Counted from the stretch's first letter, positions 12,201-25,400 are shown. The stretch: DNA of 64,000 nucleotides from Annona cherimola (GCA_030490835.1 CM059974.1:8873501-8937500); one strand, 5' to 3'. Notes: generated by a model from the sequence alone, not told the origin. Made by a program: numbers and translations.

Positions 12201-15200
12201 TCTACAACTATTCATACAACTACCCTATTTATTTTAACTTTATTCTCTTTACTCGTCATTAACCTATCATATTACATCATTTTTCCTATTTCAGAAAGTT
12301 TTACACCAGAAACTTTTAATTTAGTTTCATCAAATGTCAAACACCCCCTAAAATTTGCCAAACATGCTTAGAATTGTGCACATGAGGTTGAACCCTGGAG
12401 CTGCTTGAATTTGATGGTTAGTAGTAGCAAAATTAGATTAAAGTTCTGTAACTCATAGATGTTTAGATAGAAAACTGTTACCCATTTGGTAAAAGAAGTA
12501 ACAACCTGGCAAATAATCTAGCATTATAAGCTGCCGTTATTGAATAAAATAACAGCTAGAAATTTACTACCCTGAACCTTGCAGATGCCTAGCCTGCCTT
12601 CACAGAACACTGGACTAAGTGACAGACGCAACCAAAGTCCTTTCCCATATTGATCATGAAAATTTTTCAATCAACTATTTCCATAGCGATCATGAAAATT
12701 ATTACCCATCTCCACTTCCTATTGATGTGAACAGATATGGTTCCACAGACGAGAACTGAGCAGTGTAATAAATCTTCAGAACTCAAAACCAGACAGTAAC
12801 AGACTCATAAATCTCTTTACCATCAGTACGAAGCCTCGGTCTTAACAGCCACATCTTTCTCCACGAACCTTCATACATAGACTGGACAATCTTGTAATTT
12901 TCCACCATTCCAGACATCTTCATGAGAAGTTGGCATAGTTCAGTTTGGATGACGAGTTAGGATGAAATAAGCATTAAAAAAGTTAAATATTAATCGAAGC
13001 ATACCTGCCAAGCTTTCAGGCAGGCACTACGCCAGAAGACTGGATGACGAATAGTATAGCTCCATTTTCGACAAACACATGCAGCCCTCCCTAGGCTGTA
13101 TGGTGTCATTCGAGCAAAAACCTGGTTGTAGAAGTCAATCAGAGAAAGAAATTACAAAATAAAAATAGCGAGTATATTAGACAGGACGATAAAGAGACAT
13201 TGCCTAGAAGCTCCAGCACTTCTTTAACAACAATTGCGATGTTGGAAAGCATATGTCATTATTTTGGCATCTCACAAAAGGTACTCCCATCTGGTTATGG
13301 GAAGGAAACTGTTGGATTGGCCAGTCCAGTAAGATTAGCTTGCAGCACAAACTGATTTGCTACCAAAAAGCTACCATTCATAAATGCTTAGGACAAGTTC
13401 CCTTCATATATTCACCCCAAGCGGGCCATGAAATAAGATACATCCAAGCAGTTATATTGCAAGAAAAGGAATTAATTGGACAACAAAAAAGAGATAAGAT
13501 ACCTCATGAAGCAGTTCATCAGGTAAGCAACGATGGATGAGGGCAGGATCAACAAAAGGTTTGCTACTTGCACTTCCAAAGTAAGGAACAGCTCTTAGTC
13601 TCACTCCATAAAGATCTGGCAATGAACACAGGATCAGTTGTCAAAATAGCAAAATTCTAGAAATCAGCCCATAGTGTGCAAGCAAGTGAGATCCAGATAA
13701 AGTTATTTCCCACAAGAGGAGAATGTAAATATCGAGTATATTGTAGGAATGGAAGAAAGTATAACAGTGCATAGACCTCCAGCACATTTTCAGGTAGGTA
13801 GGGGCTCCCATCTACACAACCTTACCTTTGTTTTACAAAGAGGATTTTTTCAGTGAGCCTGTGGCTCAAACTCACGATGTTTGGTAGTGAAGGTAGCAAC
13901 TCTTTCCCTTGCATAAAGGTCCACCCTTAAATGGAAGAAAGGATGAGATCGTTTTTTTTATTTAAAAAAAATGGATCGGAAGTGTTTCTAGGATGTACCT
14001 AGCCAAGGTCTGCTTCCTATAAACTGGAAGGTCCTCAAATGATGGCTCGAACCTGCCTCTGTGGGAATTGAAAACGACAAATCTGCAGGAATAACATAAG
14101 TTACAACATTATAGCGGATAGTGCTAAGATATTCACATGAATGATAAGAGGAAACACAGTGAACTAAGAATGGTTACCAATGTATTCAATATTGTCCTGT
14201 TTCCCATCAGCCAATGTGTGTTAATTTTGAATTTTTAGCATTTATTCAGGACTTCAGGGAGTACCAGAACATTCTGAATTCATCTACTACGAGTCGATCC
14301 AGTAATCTCTGTTGAATAAGTCAAAAATGATTTTATAGTTTCATTTCCTTTCTGTTAAAGCATATCAAAGTAAGCCAACAAACATTTGAATAGCTTCCAC
14401 CTCTTTAACTTCTTAGACTTTGTTTAATTCTTCTCCATAAATTAATTATTACACACATTTCGTTCTGATATATCATATATATTTGCTTTCTAAGCTTCTT
14501 CCATGGTCGAAATACAGAATCAAGCTTCAAATGTTAAAATAGATAGTAATCTAAGGTGGTCTTGAACTAGGTAGGGCATTCAACCACAGTTTTCAGGCAT
14601 GAAGACACCAGGAAAAAACACAAGTTTTTCCACTTTGGGCAACTATCCATTTCTCTAGCTATTTAATGGTTCAATATAGAGGTTAAGAATTTTTGTAGTG
14701 CATGCAACAATAACCGATCCTAACTTCCCATTAGCTCATCTGCTCTTATAGCTTTTGTCCTCGTAGCAAGGACATCCAGTCCATTCCAGTTACGATAATA
14801 AAAAACAAGATAGCATCTCCAAGCTAGTTGTTACAACTGTCAATATTTGTTTTGTGCACTTCTATCCACCTGCATCCAAAATAGCCCAATTTCTATTCCT
14901 ACGATCCGTTCATTTTGATCCACCCAGCATCACTTTGCATTTGCATCAGCCAGCTCGTGTAAACATAAAAACTACCAATTTTTCGAGTTGTGTGGTTCCT
15001 CCGCTTCCAAAACAATATACACCAAAAAATGACGCTATCAAATGATTTGTAACAACAGCGTGCGGTCTTTCACGATACCATAACGTTTTGTAACGATGGA
15101 TTCTTTAGCCGTCAAACTGCCATGAAAAACCAGCCCATTGATATAAAAATTCAAGCTAATTTTAATTTTTGTAAATCGAAGAAATATAACATAATAGCAA

Positions 15201-15420
15201 GAGTTTTCCTCCCTGTAGTCCGAATCACGATTTGTGGAGAAGCAGTTCAGATTATAAAATCTTAGAATTTGCTCTCTTTTTTTCCCAGCTCCAGAATGTA
15301 AACGAACCGACCAAAAACAGCGAGAAGAAGAGCAAGTAAGAGGAGATTTCGAGATTTGGGCGTGGACCGTGTAGGTCGCCAAAAAAATGAATGGGAAATC
15401 AGGGAATTACCTGACGACAT
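9254..15420 (-). CDS. FBP7: F-box protein FBP7-like, 11 exons
   Basis: Coding exons in transcription order: 15420-15411, 14082-13999, 13615-13503, 13121-13005, 12917-12821, 11536-11463, 11237-11184, 11088-10987, 10725-10667, 10291-10081, 9313-9254. All junctions are GT-AG and in frame; they total 981 bases, 326 residues, close to the Arabidopsis FBP7 length as I recall it. The F-box is near residues 60-105 ([19 protein letters not shown], then [10 protein letters not shown] and [11 protein letters not shown]). The C-terminal half holds the family blocks [60 protein letters not shown] and the end MDYFVPG. F-box proteins link substrates to SCF ubiquitin ligases through SKP1; the layout resembles FBXO7/FBXO9-class proteins. 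The tiny first coding exon supplies only MSS plus one base. Three introns or more carry repeats. Confidence 0.95.
12065..12348. mobile_element. Tourist-like (PIF/Harbinger) MITE in an FBP7 intron
   Basis: Termini GCGTGTGTTTGGCA and the complement-like TGTCAAACACCCCC are flanked by a TAA duplication (12062-12064 and 12349-12351). The 284-bp interior repeats the family text ATACAACTAC and AACTTTATTCTCTTTACT. It belongs to the group also found at 29651, 44821, 45971, 51754 and 57613. Confidence 0.88.
13760..13929 (-). mobile_element. Au-like SINE in an FBP7 intron
   Basis: On the minus strand the text reads GTGAGTTTGAGCC (B-box-like), then TCCTCTTTGTAAAACAAAGG and TAAGGTTGTGTAGATGGGAG, which is the layout of plant Au SINEs as I remember them. 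A 12-bp duplication AATGGAAGAAAG flanks it (13748-13759 and 13930-13941). It lies in the intron between the 84-base and 113-base exons of FBP7. Confidence 0.7.
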
Positions 15421-16019
15421 GAGAGGTAGAGGAATCTTTGCAACTCCCTCCTCGCTGCCTCCCTCTCGAACCCTCCAAGAAAAGTTGAAGAGTGCCAATG
15501 TCAAAAATCCTACGATGCGGCTTTCAAGCTTCAAGCCGACTTGCAATTGTCAAAAAGTCTATAAGCTTTCTTCGTTTGCAATATCTCCTGATCATTTTTC
15601 TGACAATTGCATAAAGCCTTGAATTGAGCTCAAAACAAAACAAAACAAAACAGAAAAGGATAATTTTCCGCAAGAAGGCAAAAGCTTTTTCCACTTTTAC
15701 TTCACTTGCACTTCACTTTCCCCTTCTAAATGGGACTGCAGATTCTTTAAGTGCCCATTTTGGAATTATGGAATTGGACATGGATAAGAAGATTGAATGA
15801 GGATGAATTATTGCAAATTGAAAATTTAACCGTTATATTATTAATGAGAACAGTGGTCTTAAAAATGAAAAAAATTTATATACTGACAAATAAATGTTTA
15901 TACAAGGAAATATGAATAGCAATATCAGAAATGAAAAAAGCTTTTTCAATGAGAAATGTTGATTATCCTAAACGTGCTAAACATATCCTAAATGAGCTGA
16001 TTACCAACTGAATATTTAT
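15421..16019. other. FBP7 5' UTR and promoter region
   Basis: The 5' UTR of FBP7 should extend leftward on the minus strand from 15421 to roughly 15550. A short AACAA repeat (AAAACAAAAC repeats) is present at about 15633-15653. No divergent gene is close. Confidence 0.4.
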
Positions 16020-16460
16020 TAGGCCAATTTCACATATACTAATAAATTTTACCTATAATTTTACATATACCAAAATACTTATAAAATTTTCAAATATACT
16101 ATGTATTTATCCAAAATTTCTTTCATACCCAAACTCTTATTTGAAATGAAAAACATGCCCAAAACCTAATAATAAATTTATAAATAAAAATTCACATAAG
16201 TGATGCATGATTCTATAATATTAAAAATATGATTGTATAACTATTAAAGCACTAAAAATTCATTTAAATATGAACTTTTAATTGAAACTTGTAAGAAGAA
16301 TTTAAGCATATTCATCATTTTACAAAGAGTCACAACAATAAAGAAAATGTTAGGCAAAATACATAGATATATTTGAAATTTTTAGAAATTTATGAATATA
16401 AATGAAATTAGAGATAAAATTCATGAATATATATAGAATTTGCTCATATTTTTTTTATTT
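16020..16460. repeat. AT-rich dispersed repeat, copy 2
   Basis: It is colinear with 1930-2400: ATAAATTTATAAATAAAA, an AAGTGATG block with ATTCTATAATA, a TTTAAGCATATTCATCATTT block and AAAATTCATGAATATA at the end. No coding potential. Confidence 0.55.
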
Positions 16461-16502
16461 ATACTTTATGCATCCGCTAAGAAGGTAGTATATTAAAAAA
16501 TA

Positions 16503-16922
16503 GGAGCGTTGTCCTATGCACCTGGGAGCATGCAACACTCCATACTCCCGATGCATGCTCCCGGGTGCATATACCCATTTTTTTATTTTTTTTGAAATTT
16601 TTTTTACAATGTTGTTAATCTATATGTATTTAATATGTGTATAATTTTTTACCATTTTTTTAGTATTTTAGATATTTATTTTTTATTTTTGAAAATCAGT
16701 GGCATTTCAGGTAATTTTAAATTACCTGAAATGCCACTGATTTTCAAAAATAAAAAATAAATATCTAAAATACTCCAAAAATAGTAAAAATTTATAAAGA
16801 TGTTAAATACACTTATATTAACAGTTTTATAAAAAAAAATTCAAAACAAAATTAAAAAAATAGGTATATGCGCTCGAGAGCATGGAGCGTTGCATGCTCC
16901 CAGGAGCATAGGACAGCGCTCC
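16503..16922. mobile_element. Mutator-type foldback MITE with 9-bp target duplication
   Basis: Ends are GGAGCGTTGTCCTATGC and the matching GCATAGGACAGCGCTCC. A perfect 9-bp duplication TAAAAAATA flanks the element (16494-16502 and 16923-16931), the length produced by Mutator-like transposases. The 420-bp element folds almost completely on itself, with a perfect central palindrome around 16703-16742 (CAGTGGCATTTCAGGTAATT and complement). It has no coding region. Confidence 0.92.
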
Positions 16923-17127
16923 TAAAAAATATACAATAGAGAATGATAGTTGCAATTTGCAAAAAAATAAAAATTTTAATGAAATGTAGAGAAAGAATTC
17001 TAATCAAAGTCAGGTAATCCCCCTCCTCATACACTGAAAAAGCCATCAAATTTAAAGTTGATAAATGTCGATCAATCATCATCATCAAATACAAACTATG
17101 CTTGCGATCTTCTATATCTATCTAAAA

Positions 17128-17425
17128 TAGTTTTTATTTTTTAAAAAAATTTTAAACAAAACTATTAATGTATATGTATATTATCCACAAAACAAATTTT
17201 ACTATTTTTTGAACGTGTATATGTTTATTTTCTATTTTAAATGGAAGAGTATTGTGCTTATTTTGATAGGGGAAAAATTTACCACAATACACTTATGTTT
17301 AAAAATATAAGATAAATATATACACATTATTAAAAAAGTAAAATTTAATTTATTATAAATACCTAGATTAATAGTTTTATTAAAAAAAATTAAAAAATAA
17401 AAAAATGGTTATTATCACCTTGTTG
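17128..17425. mobile_element. Foldback MITE, variable-core group
   Basis: Left arm text AAACAAAACTATTAATGTAT and right arm text TAGATTAATAGTTTTATTAA are inverted. The centre (AGAGTATTGTGCTTATTTTG to CCACAATACACTT) forms its own stem unlike that of neighbouring members. Ends are approximate. Confidence 0.6.
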
Positions 17426-17974
17426 TGGATGATCATTAGGCTGCAAACTGTCCACTCGTGAAGAAACAAAGACAAACAAATATTGAATACCATGATTCTC
17501 TCCTCTCCTTTGTTAGAACATCTCATCTTATCCTAGTGTCTATTGTCTATTGAGGAATATGGATTTGTAGTTCGTATGGCTGTAAATATTTTTGGGCAAA
17601 CTTGACAAGAAATTTGTTAAATCTACCTCTTCACGGCACTAAAATTTTTTATTGTGTCATCGCTTTGGATGAATGCACAATTTATGAAGAATAATTCCTA
17701 AAGAAGGGTTAAAAAGCTAACCTTCCACCTTAAGCATCCCTACAAGCACATTTATATCAACTATATTTACAGTGTTGAATTGACATGAGCAACTTTTGAA
17801 CAAAGTTAAGATTTATTTGATAACATGTTTAGAGAGGGGAAAGTGGAAATCATATTTGCCTATACATCTAATCATTTTATCCACTTTAATTGCATTGATT
17901 TTTCCATTTTACCCTTATATTATAATAGCCAAATGATTTTTCAAACCGAATTTTGTGATTTCAGACACGTTTAA

Positions 17975-18300
17975 TTTTTTTTTTTTGTTTTTTAAAGGTT
18001 TTTCATAAACATGTTAATCTAGTTATATTTAATTTATAAATCAAGTTTCACCATTTTTGCGTATATGTTTATATTTGTTTTTAATTTTTAAGATCAAGAG
18101 TATTTAAGTCATTTTAAATAATTTAAAATGATTTAAACACTCCTGTTTTTAAAAATCTAAATTAAATATATATACATATCTGGAAATGATAGAACTTGAT
18201 TTATAGATTAAATACAACTAGTTTAATATATCTATAAAAAAAATTTCAAAAAAATATATTTTTGAATGGGATTTTAGACCGATCTAAAAAAATGGTTGCT
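17975..18300. mobile_element. Foldback MITE, variable-core group
   Basis: The left arm around TTTATAAATCAAGTTTCACC pairs with the right arm around AGAACTTGATTTATAGATT. The central stem is AAGTCATTTTAAAT against ATTTAAAATGATT near 18103-18136. Ends are approximate. Confidence 0.65.
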
Positions 18301-21300
18301 TATTATAATAATCTTCTTAGATAAATATCTATCATATCATATTATTCTCATAATTTTCAAAAAAAAATTCCGCTTTATCCACTTTTCTTGCACACAATAA
18401 TCAAATCTTCCTCACAGAGCAGGATTGGACGAAAATACATTAACATTAAGCATATACATATACCATACAGGAATCCATGCACGTATAATCCGCATGGTCG
18501 TGAACTCTTCCAAAATTGAGGTGGCAACTTCTAAGTTTTATCACTACGGTGCCTGGCACCATAGCAATTAGGAACATATTGTACGGCTTTTGCATCCTAT
18601 GAGGTTCCATCGAAATTCCAAGCAGATGATGAGATTTGAAAAAATTTATGTCATCATCGGCAAAGTTTGCTTGAAATTTTAGGCACGACTACAGATCTTA
18701 AAACTCTTTTAAAATTACCAAAATACCCTTATAAACAATAAAATGAAAAATATAAGAAAATACTTTTAAAATAGCAAAAAAATTATTTTAAAAAATATTT
18801 TCCCATTAAATAAATAGTTTGGGGTTTAAGGCATATTTACAATTTTAAGTAAATCTTGCAAGACACATTTGCAATTTCGGCAAAATCTTGAAAGTACTCA
18901 TGCATAAACCTTTATATATACTTTTAAAAACCTGGAGGAGTAGCTGAGACTTTTGGGAAAAGGGGTAAACTCAGATGAAGAGGACATAATATTATCCAGG
19001 GGGGCTAGCCATATAAAAAAAATTACATTTTAAAATATTTTTTAAAATTTTAAAAAGATTTTTGCAATCAAATATTTTAAGAGGAATTTTTGAATTTTTA
19101 GAAAAGTCAGGGGGAGAAATTGCTCTTCCTCGGTTCCATGAGGTTCCACTTATGTACAAAACATTTATCTTACTTATGATTTTATATCTTATCTATAATT
19201 TAATTAATTTGTTTACTTTGAAAATCCCGGGTGAGTAGTTTTAGGTAAGATTAAAAAAATGCGATGCCTTTGGCAAATGGGGCTCACAAGTGGACGAATT
19301 ACTGTATAATCAATAGGATAAAACTCACAAAAAATAGGATTAGAAACGTATAGAATGGTCCAATGAATGATAAATGGAAGCATGCAGTTATAGATATTGT
19401 AAATAGAAAGAAAATATTTAATATATGTAAGAAAAAATAATACGATAGTTTGTTAAAGAAAAGAAATAAAAAGTGAAAAAAGATGATGATCATAGTGACA
19501 ATGACAACGATAATGATAATGATGACAATAAGAATCTTTTCTAGCATTGTGATTGGGAGGTTAAAAGCTTTTTTCCAACTTATTTATCCATTGCTTGAAA
19601 GAAGCTTATATTTTTCAAGATGATTTTTATAGCTAAAAAAGATAAATTCGATAATGCCTTTGTATCATCTTGATGAAAAATAAAATCAGAATGGCTTAAG
19701 TTATTTTCATAGCTTAAGATAATAACTGGGGTGAACTTGGGTTGGGCAAGTCCGGTTCGGGATCAAACATACTCTTATCATTTTCTTAAAAATTCATATT
19801 CTACCATATCTTAGGTAAGGTTCGTTTTAAGTATGTCTTATCTTATTTTTTAAGGTTGGGTCGGTTTTGGTTTTAGTTCCAAATTGGTTTCTTAAAATAA
19901 TTTTATATTATATTTAAAAATTATAATTTTATTGTAAGTTGTACTTAAAAACCTTAAATCAAGATGATAATAGCATATTTTTTGAAATATATTCATTAAA
20001 TTTACTAAATAATTAATAATTAATAAGTTTCTATATATTTAAGGGATATATTTATATCTCTTATTTTAAAAGATATTTTATAAAATTTATATTAAACATA
20101 TAATAATAATTTAGATTAGTTTTAGGTATTCGGACCTTGGAACCAACTCTATCCTAATTGAACTAACTATTTTTTTACTTGAAACCTATAATGTCCTACA
20201 GGTATAAAAATAAAAACATGCATTACTCGTTTAAGGTATCCAACAGGTTAACCCCGGGTACCATACTCATGTTGCACTCCTAAATAATAGACTTATAATT
20301 TGGAAGTAGAATGTGCTTGGACTTATGGCATAACCACTTGCTTTCTTCTTCCATAAACTGTTTTTCTAAAATTCAAATTATTTATTTTATTTGATATTAT
20401 TAGTTTTTTCACAGTACAAAAAACTACTTTGAGAGAAAACCTATATTTAATTAGTTCTAGTAATTTTTAAAGTAAATATATAACTATTAAAATATATAAT
20501 ATAAAGGGCTATGATTCAAACATTGCTTGGTTTGAATCATTAGATAGCCTCTTGATTTTTATATTAATTTAAAGATTTTATGAATCCAATCTATCTAAGA
20601 TATTTAACATTATTTATTTAGTTAGAATGCAAAACAGTATTTTAATAAAATGCTGTTTATAATTATCAAGTATTTTTAATTATGATAATGTGTTATGATT
20701 TATTTTGTTGCCCAACTAATTATACCTCTTATGAAAATAATTTTTAAAATTACAATTAAATTTTAAAGAAAGTACAATGAATAGTCTAAATTTGATTAAA
20801 ATATTAAATTATCATTAAGTAAACCACAATCTGGTATGTATGCAATATACAAAAATTTTCAAAATATGTAACTTTACTGGGTTATAAATATAAGAAATGG
20901 TTTATACCGGGAAAACCAAATAAAAAACAAAAACAAGAAGTGGAATTGACGCTTACATGCAATTGTAAACTTATAATAATTATAAGATATAAAAATACAA
21001 CAAATTATAAAAATCTTATATCATTACCTGATATTTAATTATTGAAAATGTTTGACTAACAACTTATAATGTTAAAAGATACTAACTTGAAAGCAAAATA
21101 TTTGCATTATGTGTTGGCAATTTCAATTTTTTTGCATTTATGCTCATAGTACGTGGCAGCTGAAGAGAATCGTGGAAGAGAAAATTGATGAAATGAAGTC
21201 ACTGCAGGTGCAGGAGAAAGCATTTGGAAAAAAATGGTGGAAAATAATAATAATTATGATGATGATGAACAGAAGATGTCCGTTGCAGGCGTTGAGTGAG

Positions 21301-22483
21301 AACTTTTTGTGAGGCAATGAATGCGTCGGGGCTGAAGCCATTGTTTCCCCAATTTTCTTCCCTCTTTTGCCGCTGCACATAAGATCAGCAGATGGCGTCT
21401 TGTTCTCTATCTTAGAGAATGATGCGCGCAGCTGTTATTTTTCTCCGTGATTACATAGAATGGATAGAAGTCACAGAGAGTGCATTTTACTGTGTGATTT
21501 CCGGCAGCTGAAGAAACTGTCGTGGATATAAAATATTTTAAAAATTATTAATATAAACGTTAAAAAAAAGTAGTAGACATAGATATAATATTTTATTTTT
21601 TAGTCAACATAACTACAAAACTCATAATAATATTATTGTTTTACACTTGAAGCGCAAAAGATAAAATACACTCGGAACTTGTATTTTATAAACGGGATAG
21701 ATAAGTTCATAAGTTTACTAAATTATTTATTTAATATGTTAGATAATTTTATCGAATTATAATATATTACTGTTTCAGAATTTAGACTTCCAGAGTTTTA
21801 ATTGTACGACAGGGGGGAAAAGAAAATTCCTTCGGAGTCCACCAACAGATAGATGCCTGCCCGATTCAAACACTGAACCACGAATTGGACTAATCTGCTC
21901 GAAATATACTACGCACGAGAACTCTGGTTAAATCATGCACAAGAGTCCAGGTCATGCAAAACTCATTACTCGACCAATTTAAATTTTAATATATGCTATG
22001 GCATTTTTATAATAAGATCAATATCATTATTATGCACTTAAAAAATGTGTATGATATCAGTGTATCTCGAGTCTCTTGATTGACCGCTGTTTTCTACTAA
22101 TGTCTATCCATGTACAAGTGTGATATACCAGATTTTGGTGCAAGCGGATGTACCTTAGTCAATTACAGTTCCGGAATCTTGAAAAATCCCACTCTTTTCG
22201 GGGTTCACAACAAACCAACACTCACCTTGGTCATGTACGGACACCCTCGAAACCACTCACGACACTTGAAAACTATTGTCCAAAACCGTAATTTGGTTCA
22301 AAAACAGGCCCCTTGTTGCAGAATCTTCTTCCGCCCCTTCTTCTCCGACCCGAAGACGGCACTCTTCCTCTCCTCTCCCTCCCTCTCTCTCTCTCTCTTC
22401 TGCAACTGTCCGCGTTATTCCAAATCACCCCATTCCGCTCCTCCACTCTCCCCAATCCCTCCGAAATCTCAACTTGTCTCCCA
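18301..22483. other. Spacer and ARF17 promoter region
   Basis: The stretch is AT-rich, with no convincing gene. Runs at 19500 (GATAATGATAATGATGAC-type) and 21245 (AATAATAATTATGATGATGA) are simple repeats that create false open frames. The last 400 bases before 22484 become GC- and CT-rich; a CTCTCT run at 22366-22399 is typical of a plant 5' UTR. Confidence 0.5.
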
Positions 22484-25400
22484 ATGGCATCGCTTCCACC
22501 ACCTTCCACCGTCGATCCCCACATCTGGAAGTCCTGCGCCGGCACCTCCACTCAAATCCCCAACATCGGTTCTTGGGTCTACTACTTCCCGGAAGGCCAC
22601 GCTGAGCAGTGCTACTCCCCTCCCGACTTCTCCTCGCTCAGCGTCAAGCCTCTAGCTCTGTTTCGCTGCCGCGTCGTTGATGTGGACTTCCTCGCTGATC
22701 ACAGCACGGACGAGGTCTTCTCTAGGATCCGCCTCAAGCCCGAGGCGGCGCTTCCGGTCGCAGCAGCGGCCTGCTCCTCCGTTTCGACCGACTCCTCCTT
22801 CGATGGCGGCGGCGGCGGTGGTCCCCCCGTCGTCTTTTTCGCTAAGATCCTTACGCCGAGCGATGCGAACAATGGCGGTGGATTCTCCGTGCCTCGCTTC
22901 TGCGCTGACCAAATCTTCCCGCCGTTGGATTACGACGCAGACCCGCCTGTGCAGACGATCACGGTTCGAGACGTACATGGCACCGCCTACGATTTCCGCC
23001 ACATTTACCGCGGGACGCCTCGGAGACACCTGCTGACCACTGGATGGAGCAAGTTCGTTAATCAGAAGAAGCTGGTTGCTGGAGATTCAGTGGTTTTTAT
23101 CAGGAACAGGGGTAAGGAACTCTATGTGGGGGTTCGGCGGGCTGCGCGTGGGGACTCTGGGCGATGGACGAAGGTTGAGGAGTCTGGGGTCTTCTCACGG
23201 AGTGGCAGGGGGAAGGTGTCGCCGGACGCGGTGGTGGAGGCAGCCGGACTGGCCGGCTCTGGAATGGTATTTGAAGTGGTCTACTATCCGAGGATGGGGT
23301 CGCCAAGTTTTGTGGTGTCAGCTGAGGCTGTGGAGGATGCATTGAGCATGTATTGGGCAGCTGGTTTGAGGGTTAAGATGGCACTTGAGACGGAGGACTC
23401 TTCGAGAATGACATGGTTTCAGGGTACTGTGACAGCAACGGCGTCGCAGGAACTAGGCCAGTGCTCACCGTGGAGGATGCTCCAGGTATGCCCGTCACTC
23501 TGCGCTATTTGCTACTCCATAGATATCCTTCGAGCTGGAAGTCAAGTGAGAAACCAATTATAGGAAAAAAGGTGAAATATTACTGAATTTGAAATGGCGG
23601 TTCTCTTTCTTGTAATCCAATGTTTCATGTTCTCGAGGTTCTTCTCTTTCTTGATCAGTCAACAACCGCCAATGGATACAACCATTAGTGTGTAATTTGT
23701 TTGCCTTATTAACAGTCACTGCACCTTTTTCATCAAGGCGCTGTAACCGTGCAATTAAGTTTTGATGTAGGCATATTGTTGATAAAATGTCCAGCTGTGG
23801 GTTTTTACTCCAGGAATCTAGAAGTAATCAGCTTTAGTAGACGGTACACAAAATATGGATACCATTGCTGTATTTCATCTCTCAGTTTTGTGATACGGTT
23901 TGCTTGTTTCTTCCCAATTCTTTAGTAGACTTTCATCGATGCAAGCAGTTAGATGTTCAAATTCTGATTTTTTCCCTATTTTGGAATATAAATAGTAACA
24001 TGACATTGTGAATTTGTGATGGTCTGTAAAAATTTCAGATCATATAAGACATTGGCAATAACCTTTACTCCGTCACATTGCTCGACAATTTATCATAAAT
24101 ACATTGGCAATGACCTTTACTGCCAATGATCTTGGAAGATCTGCCCAATAATTAGTCATGAACAAATGCTTACTATCATAGATGTCAAAAACTTCTGATA
24201 ATTTATCAAAGTATTGAGTATACTATGGAATTCTGTTTGTTCATGACTACTTATTGAGCATACATGATAAGGTCATAAGTGGTAAGAATTATGGTTAATG
24301 CTGGTCTGCTAAAGTTCCTTTACTGATGTGGATAAGACACCCTCTTAGACATCTTTCTTTAAGTACAGAATGAAGATTTCTGAGCAAAATATAAGACTAA
24401 GGGTGGTTGTAGTGGCTCGCATCATCACATGTACTATTATATCATTTTTTTTTTGAACGAATGACAGTCGCATTGGTTGTTTTGATCTTTGTAAAAGGTC
24501 TGAATCATCTTATAATGTCGAATGCGTAACAATGTTATGTAGTTATGCACATTTAGTTGTGTATAAGGCTTATGATTATTTTGCATGTTATGTAGAAGAG
24601 TGATCCTCAGTCAAGTACTGCGCAAACATGCAAATCACAAACATTTCTACATCTTAGTTATATCTTCCTATTGCATGTAGTTTGATTCTCTTCAGCCTTT
24701 TTTAATGTCCTTGTTTTGCACACAAAATTTTGTTATGTTTGGTTGGACCAAGAATATAATCTAGTGACCAACCGAGCCGTGCTCGGTTGGTCACCAGCTG
24801 GCCGTCAGAAGCCTTGGCAGCGCGCTGGTGCGGGATCGAATCCCGTTTCGGGATTTCGACCAAATGAGGTGTAGTGGGAGCAGTTGTCTCCCGGTAGGTT
24901 GTTGGAAGCTATGTCTCCAGATTTCTTTGTGGGAGTTGTGTGTATCCCCAGATTTGTAAGAATGTCTCAGATCTTCAAGTATAATATGTGTTGAGATGTA
25001 TGTAAAAAATATGTACCAATAAAAAAAAAGAGAATATAATCTAGTGCAGAATAGGTCCCCTACAGTTGCAGATTATGAATGCATTTCAGGATTATCAAGT
25101 CCAAATGTAATATAAGAACCCATGAGATCTGACTTATGAACCGTCTGAAGGTGCTTATATAGCATCGATCTGTTTTATCAGGTTGACTAGGTTTAAGATT
25201 CCATTTCCATGCACTTTGTCAAAAAAAAAAAAAAAAAAAAGTTCTGTCCTATAATTGGGCCTTGAGATTTGAGAATATCAACAGCCTTATATTAACATAT
25301 GCAGTGAGATGTGGCAATTCGCTATTTCCTTTTTATTTCTCTCTCATTGCTATGTTGATGTATAATGGCTTTTTACTTGTAACTTTTGTGCATGGAATAA

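Noticed and set aside
19726..20280. Possible further hAT MITE (GGGTTGGG and ACTCCTAA ends)
   Set aside because: Termini are too weak and no 8-bp duplication was found.
24832..24844. tRNA-like B box as a tRNA gene
   Set aside because: No cloverleaf forms; the A tail and 16-bp duplication identify a SINE. The same holds at 46806 and 52849.
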